DNA of 64,000 nucleotides, from positions 496,001 to 560,000 of the forward strand of contig NZ_WBJR01000001.1 of assembly GCF_009296185.1 (NCBI RefSeq), read 5' to 3'. Positions 13,168 to 23,200 of the stretch are shown here, one piece after another (positions within the stretch are counted from its first letter, which is position 1; each line of letters begins with the position of its first letter). Made by a program: the position numbers and the translations under genes. A model generated the notes under the pieces. The model was not told the DNA's origin. It ran no database searches and saw only the letters and a program-made list of their open reading frames with translations. The DNA comes from Hydrogenovibrio sp. JE_KL2. GTDB lineage: Bacteria > Pseudomonadota > Gammaproteobacteria > Thiomicrospirales > Thiomicrospiraceae.

Positions 13168-14529
13168 ATGAATGTTTTGATTGTTGACCCGTCCTCAAGT
13201 TATCGCGAAGTCGTGAAACAAATTTTATTGGGCGAGGATGTTGAAGCGATAGAGTGCGTCAATGGCACCGAAGCTTTGGATTACCTTGAAAAAAACAAAC
13301 CTGATGCCATCAGCATTGCTCATGAATTGGGCGATATGGAAAGTTTTGCTTTTCTCAGAAAAATCAAAGAAAACAGTAACCTCGATAATATCCCTAGCTT
13401 TCTTCTAACGTCGAATACGACGCAGGAATTCAAGCGCAAAGCCTATGATGCAGGCTTTACCGAAGTTTTTATTAAGTCTGATTTTGCCACCCTTAAGCGT
13501 GCATTACGAAGTTTGGTGCTCTATGCGACAACCAATATTTCCGCTAGAGTGCTTTACATAGAAGATGCTCAAAGTACCGCGGACTATACCACTTACATTA
13601 TGAAAAGTGCGGGTTGGGAAGTGGTACATGTGAAAAGCGGAGAAGAGGCTGCTGAGTTGTTGGACGATAAAAATAATCGGTTTGACTTGGTCGTGACGGA
13701 CTTGGTGTTGGAAGGGCGTATCAGCGGTATTGGTTTAATCAACCTAATCCGACAGGGTAATGAGGATATTCGTAATATTCCAATTCTTGCTGTTTCCGGT
13801 TGGAATGATCTGCTCAGACAGTTTTATGTTTTGAAGCATGGCGCCGGGGATTTTATTGCCAAGCCATTTCATGAAACCGATTTTCTTGCCCGCGCGATTA
13901 ATTTGATTCTGAATAAGAAGAAGTTAGACAAGGTCAAAGCAACGCAAAAAGCCCTCTACGAAAAAGCCAATATCGATGCGGTAACAGGCCTGAATAATAG
14001 ACACTTCATGGAAGAGTTCGGTTCCAAGATCGTCAAAGACTCAATCGAAAATAACGAAGGAGTCGCGCTGGCATTATTGGATATTGACCACTTTAAGAAA
14101 ATTAACGATGGAAGTGGGCACTCAAGTGGAGATGAGGTCTTGAGGCAGGTTGCTGCGTTGATAAAAAGTATGCGTCACCCTGGAGATATTGTGGCCAGAT
14201 TTGGTGGTGATGAAATCATTCTGCTGATGTCTGGTTGCGAGCATAGTGATGTTGAAGAACGTATGGAGGAAATCCGTTCGGGAATCGAGAAACTCTCTCC
14301 ACAAGGTATTCAGGTCACGGCAAGTATCGGTGTTGCCTGTCATGACAAGCGAGTTATTTCAAGACTGGTATCCTTGCTGGACAATGTCGAGCAAGCAAGC
14401 CGCCAAGATGTGAAAGTGGACTTTGATGTCTTGTTCAGTGCCGCGGATCATGCGTTGTACAGCGCGAAACGTGATGGACGCAATAAAGTCTGTATCAGTG
14501 ATTTACTTGAACATGTTGATGTTAAGTGA
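13168..14529 (+). CDS. Two-receiver diguanylate cyclase (PleD-like), first receiver degenerate
   Basis: Encodes 453 aa: receiver 1 (about 1-120), receiver 2 (about 125-250) and GGDEF (about 275-450). Receiver 2 keeps its acidic residues, the phosphoacceptor in LVVTDLVLEG and the lysine in FIAKPF. Receiver 1 reads DAISIAHELGDME where the phosphoacceptor should be, with Ala in place of Asp, so it is probably a pseudo-receiver used for dimerisation, as in PleD. The active loop is GGDEI (VARFGGDEI). The four residues five positions before it are HPGD rather than RxxD, so a canonical inhibitory I-site is missing. It should make c-di-GMP on phosphorylation. No partner kinase is adjacent. Confidence 0.9.
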   Translation: MNVLIVDPSSSYREVVKQILLGEDVEAIECVNGTEALDYLEKNKPDAISIAHELGDMESFAFLRKIKENSNLDNIPSFLLTSNTTQEFKRKAYDAGFTEVFIKSDFATLKRALRSLVLYATTNISARVLYIEDAQSTADYTTYIMKSAGWEVVHVKSGEEAAELLDDKNNRFDLVVTDLVLEGRISGIGLINLIRQGNEDIRNIPILAVSGWNDLLRQFYVLKHGAGDFIAKPFHETDFLARAINLILNKKKLDKVKATQKALYEKANIDAVTGLNNRHFMEEFGSKIVKDSIENNEGVALALLDIDHFKKINDGSGHSSGDEVLRQVAALIKSMRHPGDIVARFGGDEIILLMSGCEHSDVEERMEEIRSGIEKLSPQGIQVTASIGVACHDKRVISRLVSLLDNVEQASRQDVKVDFDVLFSAADHALYSAKRDGRNKVCISDLLEHVDVK

Positions 14530-14554
14530 GAGTGGAAATAATCTGAAATTGATA

Positions 14555-14589
14555 AAGCTCTCTGTTGGCTAAAGCAGAACAGAGAGCTT
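14555..14589. terminator. 12-bp perfect stem-loop between convergent genes
   Basis: Perfect inverted repeat AAGCTCTCTGTT (14555-14566) and AACAGAGAGCTT (14578-14589) with an 11-nt loop, between the ends of the GGDEF gene and phnA. There is no long T run on either strand, so it may protect mRNA ends or terminate weakly in both directions. Confidence 0.65.
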
Positions 14590-14618
14590 CAAAGAAAGCT
14601 TAAAGAAAAGGTGTTAAA

Positions 14619-15188
14619 TTAAGCTTTCTTCAAGTAAGCCGCAACCAAAACGATTTGTGTGCCGTTGACCTTACCTTCAATGTGTAGAGGGTTGTTAGTC
14701 AGGTGTATGTTTTTGACCAACGTGCCGCGTTTTGCGGTAAACCCGGCGCCTTTAACATCCAAATCTTTGATAAGCGTAACGTCATCACCTTCATTTAGAA
14801 TGGTGCCGTTGCTGTCTTTGGTTGGTGTGACGTCTTCATCGTCTTGCGGTAAGCCTGCTTCAGCCCATTTGCGTACATCGTCTTCCATGTACATCATGTC
14901 CAACAATTCTTGTGGCCAACCTTCTGCTCTTAATTGATACAAAAGTCTGTAAGCCATGACTTGTACGGCTGGCTCTGGGCTCCACATGCTGTCGTTCAAA
15001 CAACGCCAATGATTGGAATCCATTTTTTCAGGATTTTCAATTTGTTCAGCGCAGGTTGCACAGACGAGAATAGATTGTTCTGCAGAACCGTCACTAGGGG
15101 TTACCTCAAGAGTTTGAAGTCCTTCCTCCGAACCACATAGCTCGCATTTGTGTCCGCTTCTTTCCTGCAAAGTTTGTTCTACGCTCAT
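14619..15188 (-). CDS. phnA: PhnA (YjdM)-family zinc-ribbon protein
   Basis: Encodes 189 aa. An N-terminal zinc ribbon uses CELCG and CATC. The C-terminal PhnA domain (TPTKDSNGTILNEGDDVTLIKDLDVKG, then KRGTLVKNIHLTNN) is well conserved. Despite the name, the family has no demonstrated role in alkylphosphonate use and its function is uncertain. The middle part (about residues 60-110) is longer than in E. coli YjdM. The gene stands alone, divergent from the DnaJ-like gene, with a copy of the dispersed repeat in the shared upstream region. Confidence 0.88.
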   Translation of the reverse strand: MSVEQTLQERSGHKCELCGSEEGLQTLEVTPSDGSAEQSILVCATCAEQIENPEKMDSNHWRCLNDSMWSPEPAVQVMAYRLLYQLRAEGWPQELLDMMYMEDDVRKWAEAGLPQDDEDVTPTKDSNGTILNEGDDVTLIKDLDVKGAGFTAKRGTLVKNIHLTNNPLHIEGKVNGTQIVLVAAYLKKA

Positions 15189-15247
15189 TTTTCATTTCCC
15201 TTTTAAATCGAAAGGGTATTATCCTTTATTGAAACCTTTTTTTGGAA

Positions 15248-15267
15248 AAAATCTGCCAGGTTGGGGT
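15248..15267 (+). repeat. Dispersed repeat copy 2 (AAAATCTGCCAGGTTGGGGT)
   Basis: Full 20-base forward copy in the 192-bp region between the divergent phnA and DnaJ-like genes. It lies in presumed promoter territory and is not paired with an inverted copy, so it cannot be explained as a terminator. Confidence 0.95.
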
Positions 15268-15380
15268 GTTTGGTTTTTGATTTTTTATTCGCTTTGTTTT
15301 TAAAAGCAAACACGTTAGAATAAAACTGAACTTAAGAAGTCATTTTTTAATTTGTTGTAGGCGTTTCACACTCTTTTAGA

Positions 15381-16181
15381 ATGGTAAATTCACCCTTTGA
15401 TGTCACTAAAGATTATTTCGCTATACTGGGCGTTCATCATCTTGCTTGTGATAAAACCATTAAACAGGCCTACCGGAAAATGGCGAGGCGTTATCACCCC
15501 GACGTTTCAAAAATCCACAATGCAACGCAGAAATTTCAGGAAGTCTCCGAAGCATTCGAGATTCTGACAAAGCATAAGGATGCTTATTGGAAGGCTTATT
15601 GCCGACACAGTAATCGATCTTCCAATACATCTTCCGGTTATAGAAAAAGCACGCGTCAAGATTCGGCCAATAACAATGCCGGCACGCAAGGCGATTTTTG
15701 GGGCTATTCACAACAAACCCGAAAACCCATTCGTGGTAAAGATAAGGTGATTACTTATCCTTTGACACTGCGTTACGCGATACGATTACTGAAGATCGGT
15801 TATTTCTATATTCCCGGATTGAAGATTCGCATGAAGTTTTCACGTTTGGCTTTTCAAGGCAAAACCTTTCGTATCAGGAACAAAGGTTACCCTGGATTGT
15901 TTGGTGGCGAGAATGGCGACTATTTGGTTAAGTTCAGCCTGAAAATGACCGGGTTAAAGTGGGAGCTAAAAGGCTCTGACTTATATGGGGTGATTGAAGT
16001 TCCGGAACCACTGTTGGCATCGGGAAGTAAAATAGAGTTGGAATCCCCGGTTGGACCACTTAAGTTGGTTGTGCCAAAAAACTATTCCTCCAATGATTAT
16101 ATAAAAGTCGAGAATATGGGGTTGCCGGGTGATGAAATTCATTCGCCTGGACACCTTTTCGCCAAATTGATAGCGGCTTGA
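15381..16181 (+). CDS. DnaJ-like co-chaperone (CbpA-type, short)
   Basis: Encodes 266 aa. The J domain occupies about residues 10-70 with the HPD motif at 39-41 (YRKMARRYHPDVSK), which stimulates DnaK ATPase. A low-complexity linker rich in Ser/Asn/Thr/Gln (about 72-110) follows. Two DnaJ C-terminal beta domains come last (IRNKGYPGLFGGENGDYLVKF; VPEPLLASGSKIELESPVGP; VENMGLPGD). There is no zinc-finger region, so it is a CbpA-like (class B) protein, about 40 residues shorter than E. coli CbpA. The partner CbpM is not adjacent. Confidence 0.85.
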   Translation: MVNSPFDVTKDYFAILGVHHLACDKTIKQAYRKMARRYHPDVSKIHNATQKFQEVSEAFEILTKHKDAYWKAYCRHSNRSSNTSSGYRKSTRQDSANNNAGTQGDFWGYSQQTRKPIRGKDKVITYPLTLRYAIRLLKIGYFYIPGLKIRMKFSRLAFQGKTFRIRNKGYPGLFGGENGDYLVKFSLKMTGLKWELKGSDLYGVIEVPEPLLASGSKIELESPVGPLKLVVPKNYSSNDYIKVENMGLPGDEIHSPGHLFAKLIAA

Positions 16182-16326
16182 TTTTTGCTAGAGCCCTGTT
16201 ATCAGCAAAATAAGCTGCCACTCTTTCAAAAGTCGCTTGATTACAGATTATTTGCCCATATATGATAAGAAGAACAAAGATGTTAGATTGATGGGTTTAT
16301 CAAAGCATCAAATGATAGGATTTTAG

Positions 16327-16641
16327 ATGGCAACTAGGCCCTTTGAAGATGATGGTGCGATTTTAGAGGTAGTCAAGTTACCTTTAAAGCCGCCCAAAAG
16401 GTATCAAATCGTACTACTGAATGACGATTTCACACCGATGGATTTTGTAGTTGAAGTGCTCATGCGCTTTTTCGGGATGGACGAAGCCAAGGCGGTAGCC
16501 GTTATGATGGCCGTTCATACCCAAGGAAAAGGTGTATGTGGTGTATATAGTAAAGAAGTCGCTGAAATGAAAGTGATGCAGGTAAACCGATATGCTCGGG
16601 AAAACCAACATCCTTTGCAGTGCCAAATGGAGATTGTTTAA
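16327..16641 (+). CDS. clpS: ClpA adaptor protein ClpS
   Basis: Encodes 104 aa. Core motifs [21 protein letters not shown] and [20 protein letters not shown] form the pocket that binds N-terminal Leu, Phe, Tyr or Trp of N-degron substrates. ClpS delivers them to ClpAP. The stop overlaps the clpA start (TAATG at 16639-16643), so the two are translationally coupled. The aat gene, which creates such degrons, lies nearby at 19380. Confidence 0.96.
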   Translation: MATRPFEDDGAILEVVKLPLKPPKRYQIVLLNDDFTPMDFVVEVLMRFFGMDEAKAVAVMMAVHTQGKGVCGVYSKEVAEMKVMQVNRYARENQHPLQCQMEIV

Positions 16642-18890
16642 TGTTAAGTAAAGAATTGCAATTGACCCTGAGCAATGCCTTCAGTTTGGCTAGCGAGTAT
16701 GAGCATGAATACGTCACCCTAGAGCATTTGTTGCTGGAACTGTTGGGCTTACCTTCGGTTAGAGAGGTGGTGGAAGCCTGTGGTGCTTCGGTGCAGAAAA
16801 TCGAATCAGAACTGGAATCCTACCTTGAAACCGAAACCGCTTCGGTCAAGCCGGAAGAGTTGTTGCCGACCATGGCGTTTCAACGCGTTATTGAGCGTGC
16901 CATCTATTTGGTACAGTCGAATGGTTATAACGAAGTGACAGGTTTGCACGCATTGGCGTCCATTTTCTCAGAACAAGATTCACAAGCGGTTTATGTGCTT
17001 GAGTCTTGTGGTGTGCATCGTGTTGATGTGTTGAGTTACATTTCACATGGCGTGATTGCCCAGCAACAAGAAGATTTCTTGAACACCAGCACCTCTCAGG
17101 AAGCCAAAGAGGACGCTACTAGTGAACAGGAAGGCGATCCTATCACCAGCTTCAGCCAAAACCTGAACGAGTCGGTTAAAAAAGGACAGATTGATCCTAT
17201 TATCGGACGTGACTGGGAGTTGAACCGTACGCTGGAAGTGCTTTCGCGTCGCCGCAAAAACAATCCATTACTCGTAGGTGAGCCTGGTGTTGGTAAAACC
17301 GCAGTGGCCGAAGGGCTTGCCTATAAAATTGTACACAACGATATTCCGGAGCAACTTCAGGATGCAGTGGTTTACAGTTTGGACATGGGTGCGTTGCTTG
17401 CCGGTACACGTTATCGAGGTGACTTTGAGAAACGTTTCAAAGCCTTGTTGAAGGCATTGGAAGAACAGCCGCATTCCATTTTGTTTATTGACGAGATTCA
17501 CACTATTATTGGTGCCGGTTCGGTTCAGGGCGGTGCAATGGATGCTTCTAATCTGATGAAGCCGGCATTGGCATCCGGCAAATTACGCTGCATTGGCGCG
17601 ACAACCTATGAAGAATATCGTGGCATCTTCGAAAAAGACCGTGCTTTGGCTAGACGTTTCCAAAAAGTGGATGTGCGTGAGCCAACCCCTCAAGAAGCAT
17701 TTGATATTCTGAAAGGATTGAAATCTCAGTTCGAAGCGCATCATGATGTTAAGTACACCTTGCCGGCACTGCGTACTGCGGTTGACTTGTCTGCACGTTA
17801 CATTACCGACAGACATTTGCCTGACAAAGCGATTGATGTCATTGATGAAGCCGGGGCAAAACAGGCATTAATGCCGAAGAGCAAACGCCGTAAGCAAATT
17901 TCTGTGAATGAGATCCAACAGATTGTTGCGAATATCGCACGTATTCCCGTGTCGCAAATCACCCAAAAAGAACGTGATAAATTGCAGACATTGGAAGAGA
18001 GTCTAAGACGAGTGGTGTTCGGTCAGGATGAGGCGGTTTCTCAAGTGGTTTCTGCCATCAAGCTCGCACGTTCCGGTTTGAATGATCCGAATAGACCGAC
18101 TGCATCTTTCCTGTTTTCCGGTCCGACAGGGGTGGGGAAAACCGAACTGACAAAACAGTTGGCACATCATTTGGGGATTGAAATGATCCGTTTTGATATG
18201 TCCGAATACATGGAAGCCCATTCTGTCTCCAGACTGATTGGTGCGCCTCCGGGGTATGTCGGTTTTGACCAAGGCGGGTTGCTGACAGAAGCGGTGAATA
18301 AGCATCCGCACTCTGTTGTTTTGTTAGATGAAATCGAAAAGGCGCACCCGGATGTGTTTAACCTGTTGTTACAAGTAATGGATAACGGTACGCTCACCGA
18401 CAACAATGGACGTAAAGCCGATTTTAGAAATGTGGTGTTGATTATGACATCGAATGTTGGCGCGAGCTATGCGTCGCGTTCTTCCATGGGCTTTGTCGAG
18501 CAAGATCATACGTTTGATGTTGATGGCGAGTTGAAGAAAGTGTTTACCCCTGAGTTCCGTAACCGTTTGGATGCGGTGATTCAGTTTAAACGCTTGTCTT
18601 CTGATGTCATGCACTCTGTAGTCAACAAGTTTATTTATGCGCTTGAAGCGAGTTTGGCAGATAAGAAAGTTGAGATTTCGCTGACTAAATCTGCACATGA
18701 CTGGCTGGCAGAAAAAGGCTATGATCCGTTGATGGGGGCCAGACCTATGGCGAGATTGATTCAGGATACCATCAAGAAGCCTTTGGCCGACAAGTTGCTG
18801 TTCTCTTCATTGAAAGACGGCGGTAAGGTCGTGGTGGACTTGGAAAAAGATCAGTTGGTTCTGCAAGTGGAAGAGGTAGCAGAAGTCTAA
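16641..18890 (+). CDS. clpA: ATP-dependent Clp protease ATP-binding subunit ClpA
   Basis: Encodes 749 aa from ATG 16641 ([14 protein letters not shown]). Landmarks in order are the N-terminal double Clp domain that docks ClpS (about 1-140), AAA+ module 1 with Walker A GEPGVGKT and Walker B ILFIDEIH, and AAA+ module 2 with GPTGVGKTE and [15 protein letters not shown] Clp C-terminal D2-small domain closes it. No long coiled-coil M domain is present, so it is ClpA, not ClpB. It unfolds substrates into ClpP, which is not in the window. A degenerate repeat hairpin and a strong terminator follow. Confidence 0.96.
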   Translation: MLSKELQLTLSNAFSLASEYEHEYVTLEHLLLELLGLPSVREVVEACGASVQKIESELESYLETETASVKPEELLPTMAFQRVIERAIYLVQSNGYNEVTGLHALASIFSEQDSQAVYVLESCGVHRVDVLSYISHGVIAQQQEDFLNTSTSQEAKEDATSEQEGDPITSFSQNLNESVKKGQIDPIIGRDWELNRTLEVLSRRRKNNPLLVGEPGVGKTAVAEGLAYKIVHNDIPEQLQDAVVYSLDMGALLAGTRYRGDFEKRFKALLKALEEQPHSILFIDEIHTIIGAGSVQGGAMDASNLMKPALASGKLRCIGATTYEEYRGIFEKDRALARRFQKVDVREPTPQEAFDILKGLKSQFEAHHDVKYTLPALRTAVDLSARYITDRHLPDKAIDVIDEAGAKQALMPKSKRRKQISVNEIQQIVANIARIPVSQITQKERDKLQTLEESLRRVVFGQDEAVSQVVSAIKLARSGLNDPNRPTASFLFSGPTGVGKTELTKQLAHHLGIEMIRFDMSEYMEAHSVSRLIGAPPGYVGFDQGGLLTEAVNKHPHSVVLLDEIEKAHPDVFNLLLQVMDNGTLTDNNGRKADFRNVVLIMTSNVGASYASRSSMGFVEQDHTFDVDGELKKVFTPEFRNRLDAVIQFKRLSSDVMHSVVNKFIYALEASLADKKVEISLTKSAHDWLAEKGYDPLMGARPMARLIQDTIKKPLADKLLFSSLKDGGKVVVDLEKDQLVLQVEEVAEV

Positions 18891-18899
18891 ATTCGCTTA

Positions 18900-18935
18900 A
18901 AAATCTACCAGGTTGGGGTGTGCCCCAGCCAACTA
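18900..18935 (+). repeat. Dispersed repeat copy 3 with degenerate inverted partner
   Basis: Forward copy AAAATCTACCAGGTTGGGGT (18900-18919) differs from consensus at one position (G to A). GCCCCAGCCAACTACTTTT follows at once as a degraded reverse copy. GGTTGGGG and CCCCAGCC pair as an 8-bp stem (one G-U) around TGTG. It lies 10 bases after the clpA stop. Confidence 0.85.
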
Positions 18936-18963
18936 CTTTTGCTTAAAAAAATTTCAGTTACAA

Positions 18964-19001
18964 AAAAAGCCCCGGTTGTTTGTCACAATCCGGGGCTTTT
19001 T
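18964..19001 (+). terminator. Intrinsic terminator between clpA and infA
   Basis: A 12-bp stem AAAAAGCCCCGG (18964-18975) and CCGGGGCTTTTT (18990-19001) with a 14-nt loop. A and T tracts on both sides suit termination of both clpA and the converging infA. Confidence 0.92.
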
Positions 19002-19043
19002 ATTTCTCTTTATTCTTTTTTCTGGGGTATTTAATCCCGGCGC

Positions 19044-19262
19044 TTATTTACCGCGATAAGTAATACGACCTTTCGTTAGGTCGTAAGGTGTCAATTCTAC
19101 TTTTACCTTATCACCAGCCAGGATGCGGATATAGTTCTTACGCATGCGACCGGAAATGTGTGCAAGGATTTCGTGCCCGTTTTCTAAACGAACTTTAAAC
19201 ATAGTATTGGGAAGTGTTTCTAACACTTCACCATCAAATTCAATAACGTCTTGTTTTGACAT
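19044..19262 (-). CDS. infA: Translation initiation factor IF-1
   Basis: Encodes 72 aa, the usual IF-1 length: a single S1/OB fold ([56 protein letters not shown]). It binds the 30S A site with IF-2 and IF-3. Its position between clpA and aat on the opposite strand from clpA matches the arrangement in many gammaproteobacteria. Confidence 0.98.
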   Translation of the reverse strand: MSKQDVIEFDGEVLETLPNTMFKVRLENGHEILAHISGRMRKNYIRILAGDKVKVELTPYDLTKGRITYRGK

Positions 19263-19379
19263 AGATTTATTAGCTAAATTAGCCCCCAGTGAAAAGAGAA
19301 GCGGGGATTATAGCAATAATGGTCGCGATGTTCAATTAACTAGTCATAATCTTTGTCATACAGCCTGTATCCGGCGTGT

Positions 19380-20147
19380 TCAAGCGACTTCGGATTGCCA
19401 ATCAATATCGAAAGCCCAGTTTTTTGGTGGAAAAGATTGTTGGGCATCGGCAATCAATCGCTGCTCGAATTCCTCTCTAGATATTTCAGTCGCGCCAAGA
19501 GACAGCATGTGATTGGAAGTCACTTGGGCATCAATCATATTAAATCCCCAGGCCTTTAGTTGCGTGCACAAGGCAACGAGTGCGACTTTGGAGGCATCGG
19601 TACGTTTGGAGAACATTGATTCTCCAAAAAATACTTTACCGATGGAGACGCCGTAAAGTCCTCCGACTATTTCGTTGTCTTGCCAAACTTCGACAGAATG
19701 GGCATGACCTTTTTCGTGAAGTGCGCAGTAAGCTTCAATCATGTCTTCTGTAATCCAGGTACCATCTTGTCCTTCTCGTGGTGCAAGGGAACAAGCTTCC
19801 ATTACTGCTCTAAAGTTTTGATCCAGTGTGACTTGAAAATGTCCTTTTCGGATAGTTTTCTTAAGGCTTCTGCTGACTTTAAGGTTGTTTATCATCAAGA
19901 CGGCGCGTGGGTTGGGGGTCCACCACAAAATCGGGTCATCTTCGCTAAACCAAGGAAATAAACCTTTGCTATAGGCGAGAAGCAACCATTCAGGAGATAG
20001 GTCTCCACCGACTGCCAGTAATCCATTCGGATCGGTCATGGCGATGTTTGTAGGTGGAAACATCACAGGAAACGGATCCAACCAAAAAGGTTGGGTGATG
20101 GGTTTGCTTCTGGGCTTGGTTTGTGAAGGATTTTGAGGGTCTGTCAT
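19380..20147 (-). CDS. aat: Leucyl/phenylalanyl-tRNA-protein transferase
   Basis: Encodes 255 aa. Family blocks include FPPTNIAMTDPNGLLAVGGDL, LLLAYSKGLFPWF, ILWWTPNPRAVL, YCALHEKGHAHSVEVW and GGLYGVSIGKVFFGESMFS. The enzyme adds Leu or Phe from tRNA to proteins with N-terminal Arg or Lys, making primary N-degrons read by ClpS-ClpA. Clustering of aat, clpS and clpA links the whole pathway. The C-terminus (PPKNWAFDIDWQSEVA) is normal. The arginyl-transferase homologue Bpt, often adjacent, is absent here. Confidence 0.96.
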   Translation of the reverse strand: MTDPQNPSQTKPRSKPITQPFWLDPFPVMFPPTNIAMTDPNGLLAVGGDLSPEWLLLAYSKGLFPWFSEDDPILWWTPNPRAVLMINNLKVSRSLKKTIRKGHFQVTLDQNFRAVMEACSLAPREGQDGTWITEDMIEAYCALHEKGHAHSVEVWQDNEIVGGLYGVSIGKVFFGESMFSKRTDASKVALVALCTQLKAWGFNMIDAQVTSNHMLSLGATEISREEFEQRLIADAQQSFPPKNWAFDIDWQSEVA

Positions 20148-20284
20148 ATAATGTTGCAGGAAATATTCGCTGTCGCCGTTTTTAAATTCGCTTAAAATAT
20201 AAAATGATAACCGATATAAAAAATCATTGTTAAGCCTCTCATGTTACGATTTGTTCGTTTTTAATTTTTGTTACTGAAGTATTG

Positions 20285-23200
20285 ATGTCTCAATTTGTCC
20301 ACCTACACGTTCACTCCGAATACTCTGTTGTTGACGCAACCTTAAGAGTCAAGAGAGCTGTTGCGCTTGCGAAGCAGCACCAGCAGCCTGCTATGGCATT
20401 GACCGATCAGCGCAATATGTTTGCTTTGGTCAAGTTCTATACGGCTGCGATAGGTGAGGGCATAAAACCTATTATCGGTGCAGACATTGAAGTGGAAGCT
20501 GAAGATGGCAATGTTTTTAAGGTGGTTTGCCTTTGTCAGAATGAACAGGGTTATCTCAATTTATCGCATCTGATTTCGATGGGGTACCTCAAAAACCAGA
20601 AGCTGGTAGACAATGATATGAAAGCGCTAGTGAAGCAAGAATGGCTTCAAGAGCGAAACGAAGGCTTGATCATTTTGTCAGGTGGTATACATGGTGATGT
20701 CGGTCAAGCCTTATTGGCAGAAAAGCCCAATCTGGCCGCAACCCGAACCACTTGGTGGCAAAAATATTTCCCGGATAGATTCTATCTTGAGTTGACGAGA
20801 ACAGGACGCCCTCAAGAAGAACAATATGTTGCATTGGCGGTGGAAGTTGCCCATCGATATGACTTACCTGTGGTTGCAACCAATGATGTGTGTTTTGAGT
20901 CATCTGACGATTTTGATGCGCATGAAGTTAGGGTTTGTATCCATGACGGCTATGTTTTGGATGATCCGAATCGACCTAAACGTTATTCCGAACAGCAATA
21001 TTTCCGCAGTTCTGAAGAAATGGTTGCTCTGTTCCAAGATATTCCCGAAGCCATCGAAAACACTGTTGAAATTGCCAAACGTTGCAATGTCGATTTGACC
21101 CTAGGAACCTATTTCTTACCAGACTTTCCTGTGCCGGAAGGCATGACGATGGATGAGTATTTTATCCAGTCTTCACAACAAGGTTTGGAAGAGCGTCTAC
21201 AGTTTTTGTTCGGCCACCTTTCCGCAGATGAATTCAAAGAAAAACGTAAAGAATACGACGAACGCCTTAAGTTCGAGTTGGACATCATTTTGCAAATGGG
21301 GTTCCCTGGCTATTTCTTTATCGTTGCCGACTTTATTCAATGGGGTAAAAACCACCAGGTACCGGTAGGGCCAGGGCGAGGATCGGGTGCAGGTTCTTTG
21401 GTAGCCTATGCCCTGAAAATCACCGATCTTGATCCGCTCGAATATGACCTGCTTTTCGAACGTTTCCTTAACCCTGAACGTGTTTCCATGCCTGACTTCG
21501 ACGTCGACTTCTGTATGGATCGCCGGGATGAGGTCATCGACTATGTATCCCGCCAATATGGGCAAGACCATGTTTCGCAAATCGTCACTTTCGGTACCAT
21601 GGCGGCAAAAGCCGTTGTACGTGATGTTGGGCGTGTACTCGGATTAGGTTATGGGATGGTTGATGGTATCGCCAAGTTGATACCAAACGATCTGGGCATC
21701 AAACTGGCGAGCGCACTTGAGCAAGAAGAGATGCTTCAAGCTCGCTACGATGAAGAAGAAGACGTTCAGCAGTTGCTTGATCTGGCTTTGAAGCTTGAAG
21801 GAACCGTTCGTAACACCGGTAAACATGCCGGTGGGGTGGTGATTGGTCCCAAACCTTTGGACGAGTTTTGTCCAGTTTTGTGTGAGCCAGATGGCTCAAG
21901 TGTGGTTACACAGCTTGATAAAAACGATGTTGAAACTGCAGGACTCGTAAAGTTCGACTTCTTGGGGTTGAGAACCCTCACCATCATTGACTGGGCGTTG
22001 CAGTCCATCAATGAAGGCAAGCAGAAAGGCGATGAAGGTTTTGTTGAGATAGAGCGAATTCCGCTGGATGATATGGCTACTTTTGACCTTATCAAAACAG
22101 GGCGAACCACTGGAGTATTCCAGTTGGAATCTTCTGGGATGCAAAACTTGATCGTTCGCCTGAAACCGGACTGTTTCGAAGATATTATCGCTTTGGTGGC
22201 ATTGTTCCGTCCTGGTCCGTTGGAGTCAGGGATGGTGGATAACTTCATCGCGCGTAAGCATGGTCGAGAACAGGTTTCCTACCCGGATGCACAGTACCAA
22301 CACATGTCGCTTCAGCCAATTCTAGAACCAACCTACGGGGTTATCCTCTATCAGGAGCAAGTCATGCAGATTGCTCAGGTATTGGCGGGTTACACCCTGG
22401 GGGGCGCCGATATGCTTCGTCGTGCGATGGGTAAAAAGAAACCCGAAGAAATGGCAAAACAGCGTTCTGTCTTTCAAGAAGGCGCCATCAAGAACGGTGT
22501 TGACGGCGATCTTGCCATGAAAATCTTTGACCTGGTAGAGAAATTTGCCGGGTACGGGTTCAACAAATCTCACTCTGCCGCTTATGCCTTGGTTTCTTAT
22601 CAGTCTGCATGGCTGAAAACGCATTATCCAGCCGAGTTCATGGCTGCCCAGGTTTCTTCTGATATGGATAACACCGATAAAGTCGTTCACATGGTGAACG
22701 AGTGTTATCAGATGGGCTTGGAAATTGATGCGCCCGATATTAACTTGGGGCAGATTCACTTCAAAGCGGTTAAAGGCGAGAGAAGGTTGCGCTATGGATT
22801 GGGAGCCATCAAAGGCGTCGGAGAATCTGCGCTTGAAGGCATGATTCAGGAAAGAGAGCAAAATGGCCCTTTCAAAGACTTATTTGACTTCTGTATGCGA
22901 GTTAACAAAAAGGTCAATAAACGCGTTATTGAAGCCTTGGTGGTTTCAGGTGCATTTGACGGCTTGCACGACAATAGAAATGCGATGTTGGCATCTATTG
23001 GCATGGCATTGCAAAAAGCTGAACAAAAGCAAAAAGACGAAGAGGCAGGGCAGGCTGACCTCTTTGGCGATAGTGCGGCTTTTGAAAGTGAAAATGCCTC
23101 TGAATTGGTCAAAATAAACGAGATGCCCGAAAAGCAGCGGTTGAAAGCGGAAAAAGATGTTTTGGGGCTTTACCTCTCCGGGCATCCTATTGCTGCCTAC

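Noticed and set aside
21766-22248. 160-codon frame antisense to dnaE and similar long antisense frames (31590-32042, 41845-42318, 48688-49263)
   Set aside because: All lie fully inside well-identified genes on the other strand and have no independent support.
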